A DNA stretch of 64,000 nucleotides. It comes from Octadecabacter sp. SW4 (GTDB taxonomy: Bacteria; Pseudomonadota; Alphaproteobacteria; Rhodobacterales; Rhodobacteraceae). Each line of letters opens with the position of its first letter. The stretch's first letter is position 1. The notes beneath the pieces were generated by a model. That model saw only the letters and a program-made list of their open reading frames with translations, was not told the DNA's origin and made no database searches. Shown in pieces: positions 56,947 to 64,000 of this stretch. Location of the stretch: assembly GCF_008065155.1 (NCBI RefSeq), contig NZ_CP042819.1, positions 868,001 to 932,000 of the forward strand, written 5' to 3'. Position numbers and translations under genes: made by a program.

Positions 56947-58236
56947 ATGGCAGGCCAGACCGCCCCGTTTTCACGTTTTGAATGGATGATCGCCTGGCGC
57001 TACATCCGCGCCAAACGCGCCGAAGGTGGCGTCAGTGTGATGACATGGATATCGCTGATCGGCATCGCTCTGGCGGTCTTTGCGCTGATTGCCACGCTGG
57101 CCGTGCGCAGCGGCTTTCGCGCTGAATTTGTGGATACAATCGTCGGGGCCAATGCCCATGTCACGGTCTATCCGCGCGGTGAGGTGGTGCCAAATACCAG
57201 CATCGTGCTGCGCCAGATCACGGACTACACCGCGATGGCCGAAAGGATCGAGGCGGTGCCCGATGTCGTGCGCGCCGCCCCCCTGATCAAAGCACAGGTG
57301 ATGGCCAACGCCGGCCAGTTCAACACCGGCGTCGAGGTCTATGGCATCACCGCCGCCGATCTGGCGGGCATCCCCCGTATCGCCGCCCCCGAAGAAAGCA
57401 TGGGCCAAATCGAACGCTTTGACGACGGCATCGCCATCGGGTCTGGCGTGGCGCGGATACTGGGCATCACGGTGGGCGACCGGATCCGCGTGATTTCCCC
57501 CAACGGGGTGCGCACGGCGATGGGAACATCCCCGCGCACCGGCGCCTACGAGGTTGTCTATATCTTTACGGCGGGCCGCTATGACATTGATAGCACACGC
57601 ATTTACATGCCCTTCGCCGAAGCGCAGTCGTTCTTCAATAAGGACGGTTTTGCCGACGAGATCGAAGTGATGGTGACCGATCCTGACACCGTCAATGCCC
57701 AGGTGCCAGCCATCATCGACGCCGCCGGCGACAGCGCGATTCCCTGGACCTGGCAGCAATCAAGCGGCAGTTTCCTGCGCGCCCTCGAGGTTGAAGACAA
57801 CGTGATGTTCGTGATCCTGAGCATCCTTGTGCTGATCGCCTCGATGAACATCATTTCCGGTCTGATCATGCTGGTCAAAAACAAGGGCCGCGATATTGGC
57901 ATCCTGCGCACGATGGGCCTTTCCGAGGGATCGGTGCTGCGCATCTTTTTCATCTGTGGCGCCAGTATCGGCACCATTGGCACTGTGATCGGCGTTATTC
58001 TTGGCTGCCTGTTTGCGCTTTATATCGATCCGATCTTCAGCTTTGTGAATGCGATGGGGCAGGGCGGGGTCTGGGATCCGTCGATCCGTGGCATTTATAA
58101 ACTGCCCGCGAAACTGGAACTGGCCGATGTGCTTTCGGCGGTGGTTTTGTCACTGTCGCTGTCGTGGATCGTCACGCTGTTTCCGGCCCGTCGCGCCGCG
58201 CGCATGAACCCCGTCGAGGCCCTGCGATATGAGTGA
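56947..58236 (+). CDS. lolC: Lipoprotein-releasing system permease LolC/E
   Basis: 429 aa. N-terminal 'RFEWMIAWRYIRAKRAEGGVSV' and helix 'TWISLIGIALAVFALIATLAV' are the LolC/E signature; a periplasmic domain and three C-terminal FtsX helices ('FVILSILVLIASMNIISGLI') follow. Single LolC/E (LolF-like) permeases are usual in this group. ATG 56947 with AAGGTG upstream; GTG 56917 would add ten residues. LolD overlaps by 8 nt. Moves lipoproteins from the inner membrane to LolA. Confidence 0.93.
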   Translation: MAGQTAPFSRFEWMIAWRYIRAKRAEGGVSVMTWISLIGIALAVFALIATLAVRSGFRAEFVDTIVGANAHVTVYPRGEVVPNTSIVLRQITDYTAMAERIEAVPDVVRAAPLIKAQVMANAGQFNTGVEVYGITAADLAGIPRIAAPEESMGQIERFDDGIAIGSGVARILGITVGDRIRVISPNGVRTAMGTSPRTGAYEVVYIFTAGRYDIDSTRIYMPFAEAQSFFNKDGFADEIEVMVTDPDTVNAQVPAIIDAAGDSAIPWTWQQSSGSFLRALEVEDNVMFVILSILVLIASMNIISGLIMLVKNKGRDIGILRTMGLSEGSVLRIFFICGASIGTIGTVIGVILGCLFALYIDPIFSFVNAMGQGGVWDPSIRGIYKLPAKLELADVLSAVVLSLSLSWIVTLFPARRAARMNPVEALRYE

Positions 58237-58909
58237 TCTGATCCTGAACATCCAAGGCGTCACCAAGGCCTATAATCACGGCAAACCCAATGCTGTGACC
58301 GTTCTGCAAGGCGTTGATCTGCAAGTGCAAAAAGGCGAGGTTGTGGCCCTTGTGGCCCCTTCGGGTGCGGGTAAATCGACGCTGCTGCATATTGCCGGAC
58401 TGCTGGACACGCCCGATGCGGGGCAGGTCAGCATCAGCGGTGTGGATATGACCGATCTGGGGGATCGCAAACGCACCTCTGCCCGGCGCAATCAGGTGGG
58501 TTTCATCTATCAGTTTCACCACCTGTTGCCGGAATTCAGTGCGCTGGAAAACATCACGCTGCCGCAACTGGCCAATGGCGTGGCGCAAGGTGCGGCCCAG
58601 AGCCGCGCGCAAGCCCTGCTGGATCAGGTGGGCGTGGGCGCGCGCGCCAATCATCGCCCCGCCGCCCTGTCGGGGGGCGAACAACAGCGCGTTGCCTTTT
58701 GTCGCGCGCTGGCCAATCAGCCGCGCCTTTTGCTGGCGGATGAACCGACCGGCAACCTTGATCCGGGCACATCGGACGTGGTGTTTGCTGCCTTGATGGA
58801 CCTTGTGCGCGACACAGGATTGTCGGCGGTTATCGCCACTCACAACCTCGAGCTGGCCGCGCGGATGGACCGCACGGTGCGTCTTGATCAGGGAAAGATC
58901 GTGCCATGA
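58229..58909 (+). CDS. lolD: Lipoprotein-releasing system ATP-binding protein
   Basis: 226 aa ABC ATPase. Walker A is 'APSGAGKST' (Ala replaces the usual first Gly), Q-loop 'GFIYQFHHLLPEFSALENI' which is LolD-specific, signature '[10 protein letters not shown]', Walker B 'LLLADEPTGNLDP', switch 'IATHN'. Overlaps lolC by 8 nt and the following dehydrogenase by 4 nt. Confidence 0.95.
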   Translation: MSDLILNIQGVTKAYNHGKPNAVTVLQGVDLQVQKGEVVALVAPSGAGKSTLLHIAGLLDTPDAGQVSISGVDMTDLGDRKRTSARRNQVGFIYQFHHLLPEFSALENITLPQLANGVAQGAAQSRAQALLDQVGVGARANHRPAALSGGEQQRVAFCRALANQPRLLLADEPTGNLDPGTSDVVFAALMDLVRDTGLSAVIATHNLELAARMDRTVRLDQGKIVP

Positions 58910-59883
58910 AAATTACCGTCACCGAAATCGAAACGGCCAGCCGCACCGCCCTGATCGCCCACGGTGCAGGCGAGTTTCAGGCGGGCGAAGTCGCCCGCGC
59001 CGTGGCCCGCGCCGAGGCCTTGGGCAATGTCATCTGCGGTCTTTACTACCTTGAAAGCTATTGCACGCAGCTTGCCTCGGGGCGGGTCAACGGCACGGTT
59101 GAACCAGCAGTTAGCCAGCCGCGCGGCGGGGCTGTGCTGTCGGACGCCAAATTCGGATTTGCCCAACCGGCCTTTACCCGCGCGCTGCCATTGGCGATCC
59201 AGGCCGCGCGCGAAAACGGTGTTGCGACCCTTGCCGTGGCCCACGCCCATACCTGCACATCCGTAGGCTTTTTCACTGAACAGATCGCCGCAGCAGGGCT
59301 GATCGGCATCGGCATGACCAACGCCTCGCCGGTGGTTGCGCCGCCGGGTGGCAACGCGGCGGTGATTGGCACGAACCCGATCGCGATGACCGTGCCGGGC
59401 GACAGCGGCCCGCGGATGCATTTCGATTTTTCGACCTCGGCGGTGGCGCTGGGCAAGATCACAATGGCCAAGGCGGCAGGCGAGGCGATCCCGCCGGGTT
59501 GGGCCGTGGACAGCGATGGCACCCCGACAACTGATCCCGATGCGGCCCTTGGGGGCGCATTGGTCAGCGCGGGCGGCTACAAGGGCTGGGGCTTGGGCCT
59601 GATGGTGGAATTGCTGGCCGCTGGCATGACCGGCAGCGTCAATTCGCTTGATGTGAAGGGGCTGAAATTGCCCGATGGGCCGCCGCACGGGCTGGGGCAG
59701 TTCTATATCCTGCTGGACCCAGCGACCTATGGCGATGATTTCAGCGACCGGTTCGCGCGCGTGGCCGATGTCGTTGCCGCGCAGGACGGTGCGCGCCTTC
59801 CCGGCGCACACCGCCGTGCGATGGATGTGATCGACGTGCCCGACACCCTGTGGCAAAGCGTGCAGACCCTCACGAAGGGCTGA
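58906..59883 (+). CDS. Malate/L-lactate/sulfolactate dehydrogenase family (Ldh_2) enzyme
   Basis: 325 aa. Type-2 NAD(P)-dependent 2-hydroxyacid dehydrogenase with its own fold: 'VAVAHAHTCTSVGFFTEQIA' (active His), 'NPIAMTVPGD', 'FDFSTSAVALGKITMAKAAG' and 'GGYKGWGLGLMVELLAAG'. Relatives oxidise malate, ureidoglycolate, sulfolactate or delta-1-piperideine carboxylate substrates. Substrate open. Coupled to lolD by ATGA. Confidence 0.9.
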   Translation: MKITVTEIETASRTALIAHGAGEFQAGEVARAVARAEALGNVICGLYYLESYCTQLASGRVNGTVEPAVSQPRGGAVLSDAKFGFAQPAFTRALPLAIQAARENGVATLAVAHAHTCTSVGFFTEQIAAAGLIGIGMTNASPVVAPPGGNAAVIGTNPIAMTVPGDSGPRMHFDFSTSAVALGKITMAKAAGEAIPPGWAVDSDGTPTTDPDAALGGALVSAGGYKGWGLGLMVELLAAGMTGSVNSLDVKGLKLPDGPPHGLGQFYILLDPATYGDDFSDRFARVADVVAAQDGARLPGAHRRAMDVIDVPDTLWQSVQTLTKG

Positions 59884-59971
59884 CATTCGCGTGAGACTTT
59901 GCGCCAATGCTTGAGCGCGTGCAGGTGCGGGCTATGGTCCCTTCGAAACAGAGTTTTGAAAGGTTGCCCTG

Positions 59972-60613
59972 ATGCGTTCGCTGTCCCTCGTCTTGCCGAT
60001 CCTGCTTGCCGCCACGCCGATTGCGGCTGAACCTGTCAGCTTCAGCGGCTGGACGGAACAGCGGTTTTCCCTGTTTCAAAAGGTCGATTACGGTTTTTCC
60101 AGCAGCCGGTTAAGCGTGTCTTCGGACGATGCCGCGTCGATGACATATCGTCGATTACCCGCCGGATCATGGGGCGCGACAAGTGCAAGTTGGTCCTGGG
60201 CCGTCAGCCAAAGCGTGCCTGCCACCGACCTGACCCGCAAGGGCGGGGATGACCGCAACCTGTCGCTTTACTTCGTGTTCCTGCCCGAGGCCGAGGCGCG
60301 GCGCATCGGCGAGGGCGGGTCGATCCGCAACCTTCTCAATAACGATCAGGCCCGCGTGCTGGTCTATGTCTGGGGGGGTGTGCATGGGCGCGGTGATGTG
60401 CTGTCCTCGCCCTACCTGGGCGCACGCGGCAAGACGATTGTGCGCCGCCCTTCGGGCACGGGCAGTTTTCGCGAAACCGTCGATTTGGCGGGGGATTACA
60501 CGCGCGCCTTTGGCGGGGCTGCGGGGGCGCTGGTGGGTCTGGCCGTGTCGGCTGACAGCGACGATACCAACAGCACCATTCGCGGTGAAATCAGCGGCTT
60601 GTCGATCAACTGA
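59972..60613 (+). CDS. DUF3047-like exported protein
   Basis: 213 aa. Signal peptide 'MRSLSLVLPILLAATPIAA'; 'WSWAVSQSVPATDLTRKGGDDRNLSLYFVF' fits the DUF3047 jelly-roll-like pattern, and 'GRGDVLSSPYLGARGKTIV' and the Asp-rich 'VSADSDDTNS' end it. ATG 59972 with AAAGG upstream. Its stop abuts the convergent gene without a gap. Function unknown. Confidence 0.8.
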   Translation: MRSLSLVLPILLAATPIAAEPVSFSGWTEQRFSLFQKVDYGFSSSRLSVSSDDAASMTYRRLPAGSWGATSASWSWAVSQSVPATDLTRKGGDDRNLSLYFVFLPEAEARRIGEGGSIRNLLNNDQARVLVYVWGGVHGRGDVLSSPYLGARGKTIVRRPSGTGSFRETVDLAGDYTRAFGGAAGALVGLAVSADSDDTNSTIRGEISGLSIN

Positions 60614-61294
60614 TCAGTCACAAACGCCAGTCAGATCCGCGCCCTCGGCAATGCCGGTGACGCGGGTCGGGCGCGGGGATTGCTGCGGTGGCGTGACCTT
60701 CATCACCTCGGACAGTTTGTCCCACAGGCGCTGGGTGCGCGCGCCTTCGGGGGCGACGGTGCGGCAACAGACATATTCTTCGACCAGTGATGCCTGCTGT
60801 TCATAGGCCATTTGCAAGAACGGAATATCCCCCGCCGGATCAAACAGATAGGGATCATCGCTGCGGCTATGTTCCGCCGCTGCACGAAGCGGGTGATAAC
60901 CTGTGACGGCGCGGTTTTGCCACTGCCACACATGGGTCATCTCGTGGGCGAAATACATTGCGGAAACGACGTTGACCGATTCAGGGTAGTTGGGCAGGTA
61001 ATCGGGCGCGGTCCAATCCGCGCTGGTCAGCACCCGATTGAACAGCACCACACCGGCGGTGCGGGCCGTGAATGTTGCCGCTGTGGGCGCGGGCGCGATG
61101 CGTTCACGGCAGGTGACGGCCGGGCGCACGGCATAGGTGGATGTGGACAGGCCGATGAACGCGTTTTGTGACAGGCGGACCGGCGCGGGGTCCAGCGCTG
61201 GCCCCATGACCTCTTGGGTCAGGCGCATTTCCCCCGATGTCAGGGGGCGGCCACAGGCGGCCAGCAACAGCAGGGCGATGAAGGTCAGGCGCAT
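60614..61294 (-). CDS. Putative lipoprotein with HExxH metallopeptidase-like motif
   Basis: 226 aa. 'MRLTFIALLLLAACGRP' is a lipoprotein signal (lipobox LLAAC). 'YFAHEMTHVWQWQ' contains HEMTH, a zinc-peptidase-type motif, with a possible distal Glu in 'QQASLVEEYVC'. Peptidase activity is not shown. In-frame starts extend to 61447 but only ATG 61294 gives the signal. The mature region has four or five Cys. Confidence 0.78.
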   Translation of the reverse strand: MRLTFIALLLLAACGRPLTSGEMRLTQEVMGPALDPAPVRLSQNAFIGLSTSTYAVRPAVTCRERIAPAPTAATFTARTAGVVLFNRVLTSADWTAPDYLPNYPESVNVVSAMYFAHEMTHVWQWQNRAVTGYHPLRAAAEHSRSDDPYLFDPAGDIPFLQMAYEQQASLVEEYVCCRTVAPEGARTQRLWDKLSEVMKVTPPQQSPRPTRVTGIAEGADLTGVCD

Positions 61295-61379
61295 GTCCGC
61301 CAGCCTAACGCGTGGCTGATCCAGATCAAGGCGAATAGCGGCGCAGGCGCGCAAACTTGATACAGCAGAGGAGTGAAAC

Positions 61380-61781
61380 ATGCGCAATGCAATCATCATC
61401 TTCACCACACTGACCCTCGCGGGCTGTATCACCCAATCAACCGACACCTCGCCCGAGGCGGGGGCCTTGGCCTTTCAGCAAGACTGCGCCAGTTGTCACG
61501 GCTCGGACGCCCGTGGCGAAGGTGATTTCGGGCGCACGCTGATCCGTGTGCCACCGGACCTCACGACCCTGACACAGCGGTACGGCGGCGCGTTTCCGCG
61601 TGATTTCGTGATGTCCACCATTGATGGCTACACCCGGGGTGATCACTTTAGCCCTGCCATGCCCGAATTTGGCGCAGGCGACATGGGCGCCACCGTGATC
61701 GTCGAACAAGACGGGATTGGCACGCCGGTGCCTGCAAGGTTGCTGGCACTGGCCAACTACCTTGAAAGCATCCAGCGATAG
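61380..61781 (+). CDS. Small c-type cytochrome lipoprotein
   Basis: 133 aa. Signal with lipobox 'TLAGC' at about residue 16; one haem site CASCH and a possible distal Met in 'AMPEFG'. GAGGAG lies 5 nt upstream. Similar throughout to the next gene ('PPDLTTL' and 'YLESIQR' versus 'YLEGIQQ'), so the two are duplicates. Anchored periplasmic electron carrier, partner unknown. Confidence 0.9.
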   Translation: MRNAIIIFTTLTLAGCITQSTDTSPEAGALAFQQDCASCHGSDARGEGDFGRTLIRVPPDLTTLTQRYGGAFPRDFVMSTIDGYTRGDHFSPAMPEFGAGDMGATVIVEQDGIGTPVPARLLALANYLESIQR

Positions 61782-61790
61782 GAGGGTAAG

Positions 61791-62189
61791 ATGCGACACC
61801 AGATATTTGCGATTTGCGCAGGCCTGGCCTTGGCGACACCCGGGATCGCCCAGGATGCGACCCAGGGGCAGGGCGTTTACTTGCAATACTGCGCCACCTG
61901 TCACGCGGTGGACGCGACCGGCAATGGTCCGATGGCCCCCGCGCTGGTTGTGCAACCGCCCGACCTGACAACGCTCGCGGAACAAAACGGCGGTGTTTTC
62001 CCGACCACCCGCGTGGTCTGGCGGATTGACGGGCGCGACCCGCTGGTCGCCCACGGATCGCCGATGCCGGTCTACGGCGACTTTTTCCAGGGCGACGATA
62101 CGCCGCTCAAGGCGCCATCGGGCCAGCCGATCATGACCAGCCGGGTGATTGCCGATCTGGTCGCCTATCTCGAAGGGATTCAGCAGTGA
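61791..62189 (+). CDS. Small soluble c-type cytochrome
   Basis: 132 aa. Cleavable signal 'MRHQIFAICAGLALATPGIA', haem site CATCH, possible Met ligand in 'SPMPVYGDFF', and C-terminal helix 'RVIADLVAYLEGIQQ'. AGGAGG upstream of ATG. Nine nt after its paralogue; overlaps the DUF1737 gene by 4 nt. Confidence 0.9.
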   Translation: MRHQIFAICAGLALATPGIAQDATQGQGVYLQYCATCHAVDATGNGPMAPALVVQPPDLTTLAEQNGGVFPTTRVVWRIDGRDPLVAHGSPMPVYGDFFQGDDTPLKAPSGQPIMTSRVIADLVAYLEGIQQ

Positions 62190-62377
62190 GCGGACACCAC
62201 ATCACCGATTACGCGATCCTGAGCAACGAGGATTCCCGTGTTTTGGAAAAGAAGGTCGCGGCCGCCATCCATGACGGATGGCAGCCTTTCGGCTCGCTTG
62301 GCGTCATCCCGCGCGGTGACGGGTTTGCCGCGATTTTTGCCCAGCCGATGGTGAAATATACCGATCACTTCGGCTAG
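62186..62377 (+). CDS. DUF1737 family small protein
   Basis: 63 aa. 'ITDYAILSNEDSRVLEKKVAAAIHDGWQPFGSLGV' is the DUF1737 pattern (YxxL...V...I..GWQPxG). GTG start overlaps the cytochrome stop by 4 nt, so it belongs to the cytochrome operon. Function unknown. Confidence 0.82.
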   Translation: MSGHHITDYAILSNEDSRVLEKKVAAAIHDGWQPFGSLGVIPRGDGFAAIFAQPMVKYTDHFG

Positions 62378-62388
62378 GGTCGTCGCGG

Positions 62389-62517
62389 TTATTTGACCTT
62401 TTTGCCGGCAATCGTGGTGCCGTCCTTGCCGCCACTATTGGCCGTGGCCAGCACTTTGGGTTGTTCTTTTTTCGGTTTCTTGGTCTCGCGGTTGCCGCGG
62501 TTCTTTTCCTTGGACAT
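62389..62517 (-). CDS. Very small basic protein (42 aa)
   Basis: MSKEKNRGNRETKKPKKEQP, then an 'LATANSGGKDGTTIAGKKVK' type tail: Lys-rich and disordered. AAAGGGA 7 nt before the ATG supports it as a gene. The frame is open upstream to 62736, but with no ribosome binding site. Convergent with the DUF1737 gene. I know no function. Confidence 0.65.
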   Translation of the reverse strand: MSKEKNRGNRETKKPKKEQPKVLATANSGGKDGTTIAGKKVK

Positions 62518-62725
62518 GGGGTGTCCCTTTCTCACAACGGTTCCCGAACGGCGGTTGCCCATCGGGTCGATGCTCAGGGGGGCAGGGTTGCCTGACGGAT
62601 CAGGGCGATGCAGCCGATGAGGCAGCGGCCGCGCGGATGTTGGCGCGGCCTGCATGAGGAATGTGCGCCTTTGTGCGGTGTCTTTCAAGAGGGAGGATTG
62701 CGCGGACGCTTCACCCCATCCCCCT

Positions 62726-62746
62726 TGCCAAATCAAAGATTTGGCA
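62726..62746. repeat. Perfect inverted repeat 1
   Basis: 9-bp arms TGCCAAATC and GATTTGGCA separated by AAA. It directly abuts the next inverted repeat. Confidence 0.75.
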
Positions 62747-62802
62747 GCGCCCGAACCGCCCCCACGGGGCGGGCGCTCACGCCCACCCCTCGGTTCGGGC
62801 GC
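62747..62802. repeat. Perfect inverted repeat 2 with nested hairpin
   Basis: 12-bp perfect arms GCGCCCGAACCG and CGGTTCGGGCGC enclose a 32-nt GC-rich segment that itself can fold (GCCCCCACGGGGC-type hairpin). Could form a cruciform or a strong RNA structure. Confidence 0.75.
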
Positions 62803-62999
62803 AGAGAGTATCCAGTTTTGTGGTGCTAATAGCCAGCGATAAGCTATTTGAATTGTGGCATTAACAAAGGGGAGTCGACTGGTATTCAGATCACGAATCG
62901 CAGATAAATTGCAAATGAATTTGAATAGAGCCTCGAGGTAAGCCTGATCTCGTGCCCGCGTTTCGTGGGCTGAATGTTTCTCCTTTTTGAGGACTCAAA

Positions 63000-63812
63000 A
63001 TGGCTTGTACGGTATTCATAGATGAAAGTGGCGATACGGGTTTCACCAAGATCCGAAACAATAGTGCCGGTGGATCAAGTCCATACATGGCAATGAGTGC
63101 AGTAGTATTGCAGCCGGCAAGTCAAATTGCAGCGCGACAATTGCTGGATGAACTACAAGAAGAGTTCGGAAAAACAAAGAAGTGGCGACACGCCACTGAC
63201 CTAAACCATAACCAGCGCGTTTATTTCTGCAAGAAGGCTTCGGAGTTAAATGTTCGTTTTTTCGGGGTGATATCCTATAAACCAACCATGCGCGAATACG
63301 CTTCGAAGATCGAATGGTCCCCTCACAAGTTCTACAACAAATGCGCGAAGTATCTACTTGAATTAGTGGGGCGATACCTCGCAAACGTGGACGAGAGCTT
63401 GACTGAACCACGAATTGTCTTTGAGGAGCGCAATCATGACTATGATGCGATGATCCGATACATCGCAAAGGTCAAAGATAACCCGATCTATCCGCAATCA
63501 AATTCGCTGGCTGCGATAAACCCATTTTCGATAACGCGGAAAAACAAAGATGAGGAAGACCTCCTTCGATTGGCTGATCTTGTTTCGCACGCACTTTACT
63601 CCTGCGTAAACAAAACGCCTGACAATTTTGGGATTGTCGAGACTCGATACCTACGGGAGTTATCTTCGAAATTTGCAGCTGATAGTAGCGGTCGCGTGCT
63701 TGGCAGCGGTATTAAGTGCATTCATAAGTTGGAGGAGTTGTCTCTGGATGACGAGACCAATGAATTTCTCAAGAAAATGCGTGCAATGCCTCCGCCACGA
63801 AAGCGCCACTAA
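63000..63812 (+). CDS. DUF3800 family protein
   Basis: 270 aa. N-terminal 'VFIDESGDTG' (Asp 8, Glu 9) and C-terminal 'LLRLADLVSHAL' (Asp 193) are the DUF3800 signatures, thought to reflect a nuclease-like fold. GAGGA lies a few nt before the ATG. The gene is far more AT-rich than its surroundings and uses codons such as AAA, ATA and AGA-type endings, so it was probably acquired. DUF3800 genes occur often in defence or mobile contexts. Its TAA overlaps the parE stop. Confidence 0.88.
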   Translation: MACTVFIDESGDTGFTKIRNNSAGGSSPYMAMSAVVLQPASQIAARQLLDELQEEFGKTKKWRHATDLNHNQRVYFCKKASELNVRFFGVISYKPTMREYASKIEWSPHKFYNKCAKYLLELVGRYLANVDESLTEPRIVFEERNHDYDAMIRYIAKVKDNPIYPQSNSLAAINPFSITRKNKDEEDLLRLADLVSHALYSCVNKTPDNFGIVETRYLRELSSKFAADSSGRVLGSGIKCIHKLEELSLDDETNEFLKKMRAMPPPRKRH

Positions 63813-64000
63813 ACATCCAACTCCTCAACAAACCGCGCATTCTCTTGAATATACTGGAACCGCAGTTCCGGCTTTTTGCCCATCAGCCGTTCCACCAGAT
63901 CGCTGGTTTCGCCCGGCTCGTCCTCGTCGATCGACACGCGGATGAGCTTGCGCGAGGCAGGGTCCATCGTGGTTTCTTTCAGGTCTTTCGCGTCCATTTC
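63809..64000 (-). CDS. parE: DNA topoisomerase IV subunit B, C-terminal end only
   Basis: The 63 residues before the stop, running to the right edge, include 'LKETTMDPASRKLIRVSID' and 'ERLMGKKPELRFQYIQENA', ending 'FVEELDV'. This is the TOPRIM/C-terminal tail of GyrB/ParE; the wording fits ParE better than GyrB. The start lies outside the window. It ends convergently with the DUF3800 gene, stops overlapping. Confidence 0.85.
   Translation of the reverse strand, partial: EMDAKDLKETTMDPASRKLIRVSIDEDEPGETSDLVERLMGKKPELRFQYIQENARFVEELDV

Larger units (their letters stand above)
62518..62999. other. Gene-less stretch with strong inverted repeats before DUF3800 gene
   Basis: 482 bases: GC-rich up to about 62815 and AT-rich after. 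Contains TGCCAAATC-aaa-GATTTGGCA (62726-62746) immediately followed by GCGCCCGAACCG...CGGTTCGGGCGC (62747-62802), and a smaller GCCC...GGGC hairpin near 62958-62972. Short frames across it have no recognisable product. Confidence 0.6.

Noticed and set aside
1-64000. CRISPR arrays, prophage, insertion sequences, rRNA genes and known riboswitches
   Set aside because: No regularly spaced repeats, phage structural genes, transposases, rRNA sequences or riboswitch cores were seen by eye.

Overview
The window is a dense, GC-rich bacterial chromosome segment that looks like a marine Rhodobacteraceae (Roseobacter group) genome. This rests on gene content and order: a short alphaproteobacterial-type ProRS, HdaA next to ppk/ppx, hom and glpX-recJ on one strand, a PccR-type regulator beside propionyl-CoA carboxylase, a choline-sulfate/choline operon, heterotetrameric sarcosine oxidase, tad-type pseudopilin genes and many small lipoproteins typical of the group. 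I did not run any database search, so genus is not assigned.

Layout. 1-4047: an exporter operon (ABC ATPase, FtsX-type permease, membrane fusion protein; the last runs off the left edge). 4392-10350: tRNA-Glu, then a leftward block recJ, glpX, a VOC protein, a ceramidase-like membrane protein, hom and a small lipoprotein. 10515-15261: a 3-hydroxyisobutyrate dehydrogenase-family enzyme, a membrane protein and three leftward Tad pseudopilin/TadG genes. 15262-17260: a Glu/Leu/Phe/Val dehydrogenase and a small membrane protein. 17356-22340: sarcosine oxidase soxBDAG. 22337-30701: choline ABC transporter choVWX divergent from betI-betC-betB-betA around a BetI operator. Together these two blocks cover uptake of choline, choline-O-sulfate to glycine betaine, and sarcosine to glycine; the betaine and dimethylglycine demethylation steps are not in the window.

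30767-44762: a secreted nuclease, a DUF465 protein, a CoxG-like protein, the regulator pccR, an MFS exporter, then pccB, small exported and hypothetical proteins, pccA, a DUF4174 protein, a sulfotransferase-like protein, methylmalonyl-CoA mutase and a glyoxalase-like protein. This is the propionate-to-succinyl-CoA route with its regulator and likely operator sites. 44759-53789: acetyltransferase, TerB-DnaJ protein, nuclease/phosphatase-family protein, then a leftward polyphosphate and replication-control block (AI-2E family transporter, hdaA, ppk, ppx) and a fasciclin protein. 53996-62517: proS, a ThuA-like protein with an unknown partner, lolC-lolD, a malate/lactate-type dehydrogenase, exported proteins, two small monohaem cytochromes c and a DUF1737 protein. 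62518-64000: an AT-rich patch carrying a DUF3800 gene that abuts the 3' end of parE.

The most notable sequence-level observation is that three otherwise intact genes (soxA, choX and an MFS transporter) are each broken by one missing base in a run of four G or C, where family reading frames demand five. Other points of interest are a dispersed intergenic repeat that supplies the betB ribosome binding site, TTTGCAA-rich sites at pccR and pccB, a perfect CtrA-type box on the start of the nuclease gene, and the AT-rich DUF3800 island.
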